From: an uncultured Lachnospiraceae bacterium
Lineage (GTDB): Bacteria; Bacillota; Clostridia; Lachnospirales; Lachnospiraceae
Length of the DNA stretch: 41,008 bases
Reading direction: 5' to 3'
Assembly: GCA_947588845.1 (NCBI GenBank)
Contig: CANQAR010000025.1
Location: 1-41,008 of the forward strand
Part shown: one piece after another, positions 39,823 to 41,008 of the stretch
Layout: each line of letters opens with the position of its first letter
Numbering within the stretch: the stretch's first letter is position 1
The notes under the pieces: model-generated
What the model saw: only the letters and a program-made list of their open reading frames with translations
The model's database searches: none
What the model was told of the DNA's origin: nothing
Translations under genes and position numbers: made by a program

Positions 39823-40871
39823 AGATCATAGTATTTTCCTTTTTGTGCCAGAAGCTGGTCGTGGTTTCCGCTTTCTACGATTTGCCCATGATCCATAACG
39901 ACGATGATGTCAGAGTCACGGATGGTAGAAAGGCGATGTGCAATGACGATGCTGGTGCGGTCCTTCATCACGTGCTGCATGGCGTCCTGTATGGCTTTTT
40001 CCGTGCGCGTATCCACATTGGAAGTGGCCTCATCCAGAATCAGGATTTTCGGGTCGGCGACAAAAGCACGGGCAATCGCCAACAGCTGTCTCTGTCCCTG
40101 ACTGATGTTTTCTCCGGAATTAACGAGAACCGATTCCCAGCCCTGGGGCAGCCGCCTGGGTAAATCATCGCAGCGGCTCATTTTCATGGCATTTGAGATT
40201 TGTGCATCCGAAGCCGCCTCATTCCCATACTTCATGTTTTGCCGCAGGGTATCGGAAAAAAGGACGGTGTCCTGCAAAACAATGGCCATATTTTTTCTCA
40301 GGTCATCCCGTGATACATTGGATATATCCTGACCATTGATGCATATTTTGCCGCTTTCAATATCGTAAAAGCGCATCAAAAGATTGACAATCGTCGTCTT
40401 GCCGCTGCCGGTCGCACCAACCAGCGCCACCTTTTTCCCGGACGGAACGGTCAATGTGAAATTCTGTATGACGGAGTGCTCCGGTTCGTAGGAGAAATTT
40501 ACATTTTGGAAGGTAACTTCCATCTGCTCGTTTTCTTTCAGCTTTTCACCGGACTTATCCTCATCGACCTCATCCAGAACCGAAAACACCCGTTCCGCTC
40601 CGGCAATCGCGGTCTGAAGCTGGCCGTAAACCTGTGCCAGTTCATTGATCGGGCGGCTGAATTGTTTTGCATACACAATAAATGCTGAGATCACGCCGAC
40701 AGAGATCAGTCCATGAATGGAGAAATATCCTCCGAATGCCGCAATAATCACAAATCCGATGTTCCCGATGCAGTTCATTACCGGTCCCATCACACCGCTG
40801 AAAATGTCGGTTTCAATGCCGACCTTTGTAAGGGAATCAGCGGTTTGACAGAAGTCCTCCGTCGTTTTATC
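39789..40871 (-). pseudogene. ABC exporter (MdlB/MsbA type), 5' half lost
   Basis: About 360 residues remain of a transporter normally near 600. They start in the middle of the transmembrane domain (D-K-T-T-E-D-F), pass two helices, and retain a full ATPase domain: Walker A G-A-T-G-S-G-K-T, Q-loop V-L-Q-D, signature I-S-Q-G-Q-R-Q, Walker B I-L-I-L-D-E-A-T and H-loop I-A-H-R-L. The first four helices are missing because an IS66-type end begins at 40872. The apparent start upstream lies in IS sequence. Such exporters usually work as heterodimers; the partner is not in the window. Confidence 0.85.
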
Positions 40872-40903
40872 GTAAGTAGGTAATAATCCGTGTCTTGACA
40901 AGA

Positions 40904-40931
40904 TAAAAGATCCCCGGTTACCCACCGGGGG
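40904..40931 (-). terminator. terminator of the IS66 transposase gene
   Basis: On the minus strand CCCCGG pairs with CCGGGG around TGGGTAA, followed by ATCTTTTATC, between the transposase stop and the element end. Confidence 0.75.
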
Positions 40932-40942
40932 AAATTCAGCTG

Positions 40943-41008
40943 TTATTTTTTCACTTTGCTGCGGCAGTCATCCGGGATTTCGGATGACCATGGAAGAAGT
41001 TTCCGCAG
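40943..41008 (-). CDS. IS66 transposase, last 21 residues
   Basis: The minus strand is open from the window edge to a TAA at 40943-40945. It encodes L-L-P-W-S-S-E-I-P-D-D-C-R near the end, matching the L-M-P-W-S-x-x-L-P-x-x-C-R terminus of IS66 transposases. The rest of the gene is outside the window, so integrity cannot be judged. Confidence 0.65.
   Translation of the reverse strand: MRKLLPWSSEIPDDCRSKVKK

Larger units (their letters stand above)
40872..41008. mobile_element. IS66 family element, one end (continues beyond window)
   Basis: GTAAGTAGG at 40872 fits the GTAA-type terminal repeat of IS66 elements. Homology to the ABC exporter stops exactly here. Inside, on the minus strand, a transposase 3' end and its terminator follow. 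The other end lies outside the window. Confidence 0.7.

Noticed and set aside
1-41008. CRISPR arrays, rRNA and tRNA genes
   Set aside because: No regularly spaced repeats, no tRNA-like cloverleaf ending in CCA and no rRNA signature were seen on reading through.

Overview
The window looks like chromosome of a gut-type anaerobic Clostridia, most likely Lachnospiraceae. This is inferred from gene content, strong GGAGG-type ribosome binding sites and the protein families; no rRNA, tRNA or taxonomic marker is present to prove it.

Layout. (1) 1-8160: a sugar-uptake locus. A YesL-like protein, a YesM/YesN two-component system, a three-gene ABC sugar importer and a GH172 (DUF2961) glycoside hydrolase, ending in a clear terminator and a separate hydrolase promoter. 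(2) 8200-11868: a membrane-anchored protein of unknown function, a large hybrid histidine kinase with two receiver domains, and a leftover C-terminus of an AAA/PD-(D/E)XK protein. (3) 11900-15590: small redox/stress-type genes (two NTF2-like proteins, a ferredoxin-tailed aldo/keto reductase, a carboxymuconolactone decarboxylase-cupin fusion, a decayed dehydrogenase). (4) 15679-23470: a corrinoid methyl-transfer cassette: DUF1638 protein, LysR regulator, methyl-THF:corrinoid methyltransferase, corrinoid protein, uroporphyrinogen-decarboxylase-family methyltransferase, MFS transporter and corrinoid re-activator. It carries the wreck of a second methyltransferase/corrinoid pair and is flanked by a 139-bp direct repeat derived from the end of a LysR gene. 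(5) 23732-26395: an exported FMN/FAD reductase with a MerR-type promoter and its likely MerR regulator. Together with region 4 this suggests demethylation and reduction of methoxylated plant aromatics (inference). (6) 26528-27079: a flavin reductase on the minus strand.

(7) 27300-41008 is an accessory island full of broken genes: a probable type I toxin-antitoxin unit, an AAA/PD-(D/E)XK pseudogene, an MNT-HEPN pair, remnants of a tyrosine recombinase, IS66 elements and a DDE transposase, a truncated ABC exporter and a Panacea-like fragment. In its middle lies the most interesting object: a compact AT-rich operon (31399-39331) encoding a dynamin-like GTPase, a small single-pass membrane protein, a 1140-residue HerA/FtsK-like ATPase with a low-complexity Ser/Gly/His insert, a small protein ending in a polymorphic-toxin-like nuclease domain, and its probable immunity protein. 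I do not recognise this combination as a named system. It could be a toxin-delivery apparatus or an intracellular defence system. An internally deleted IS, flanked by a 10-bp direct repeat, sits between two of its genes, and removing it restores a tight operon.

A 42-bp conserved element occurs three times (11903, 15544, 27307), each time upstream of redox genes in regions 3 and 6, and is a candidate LysR-type operator.
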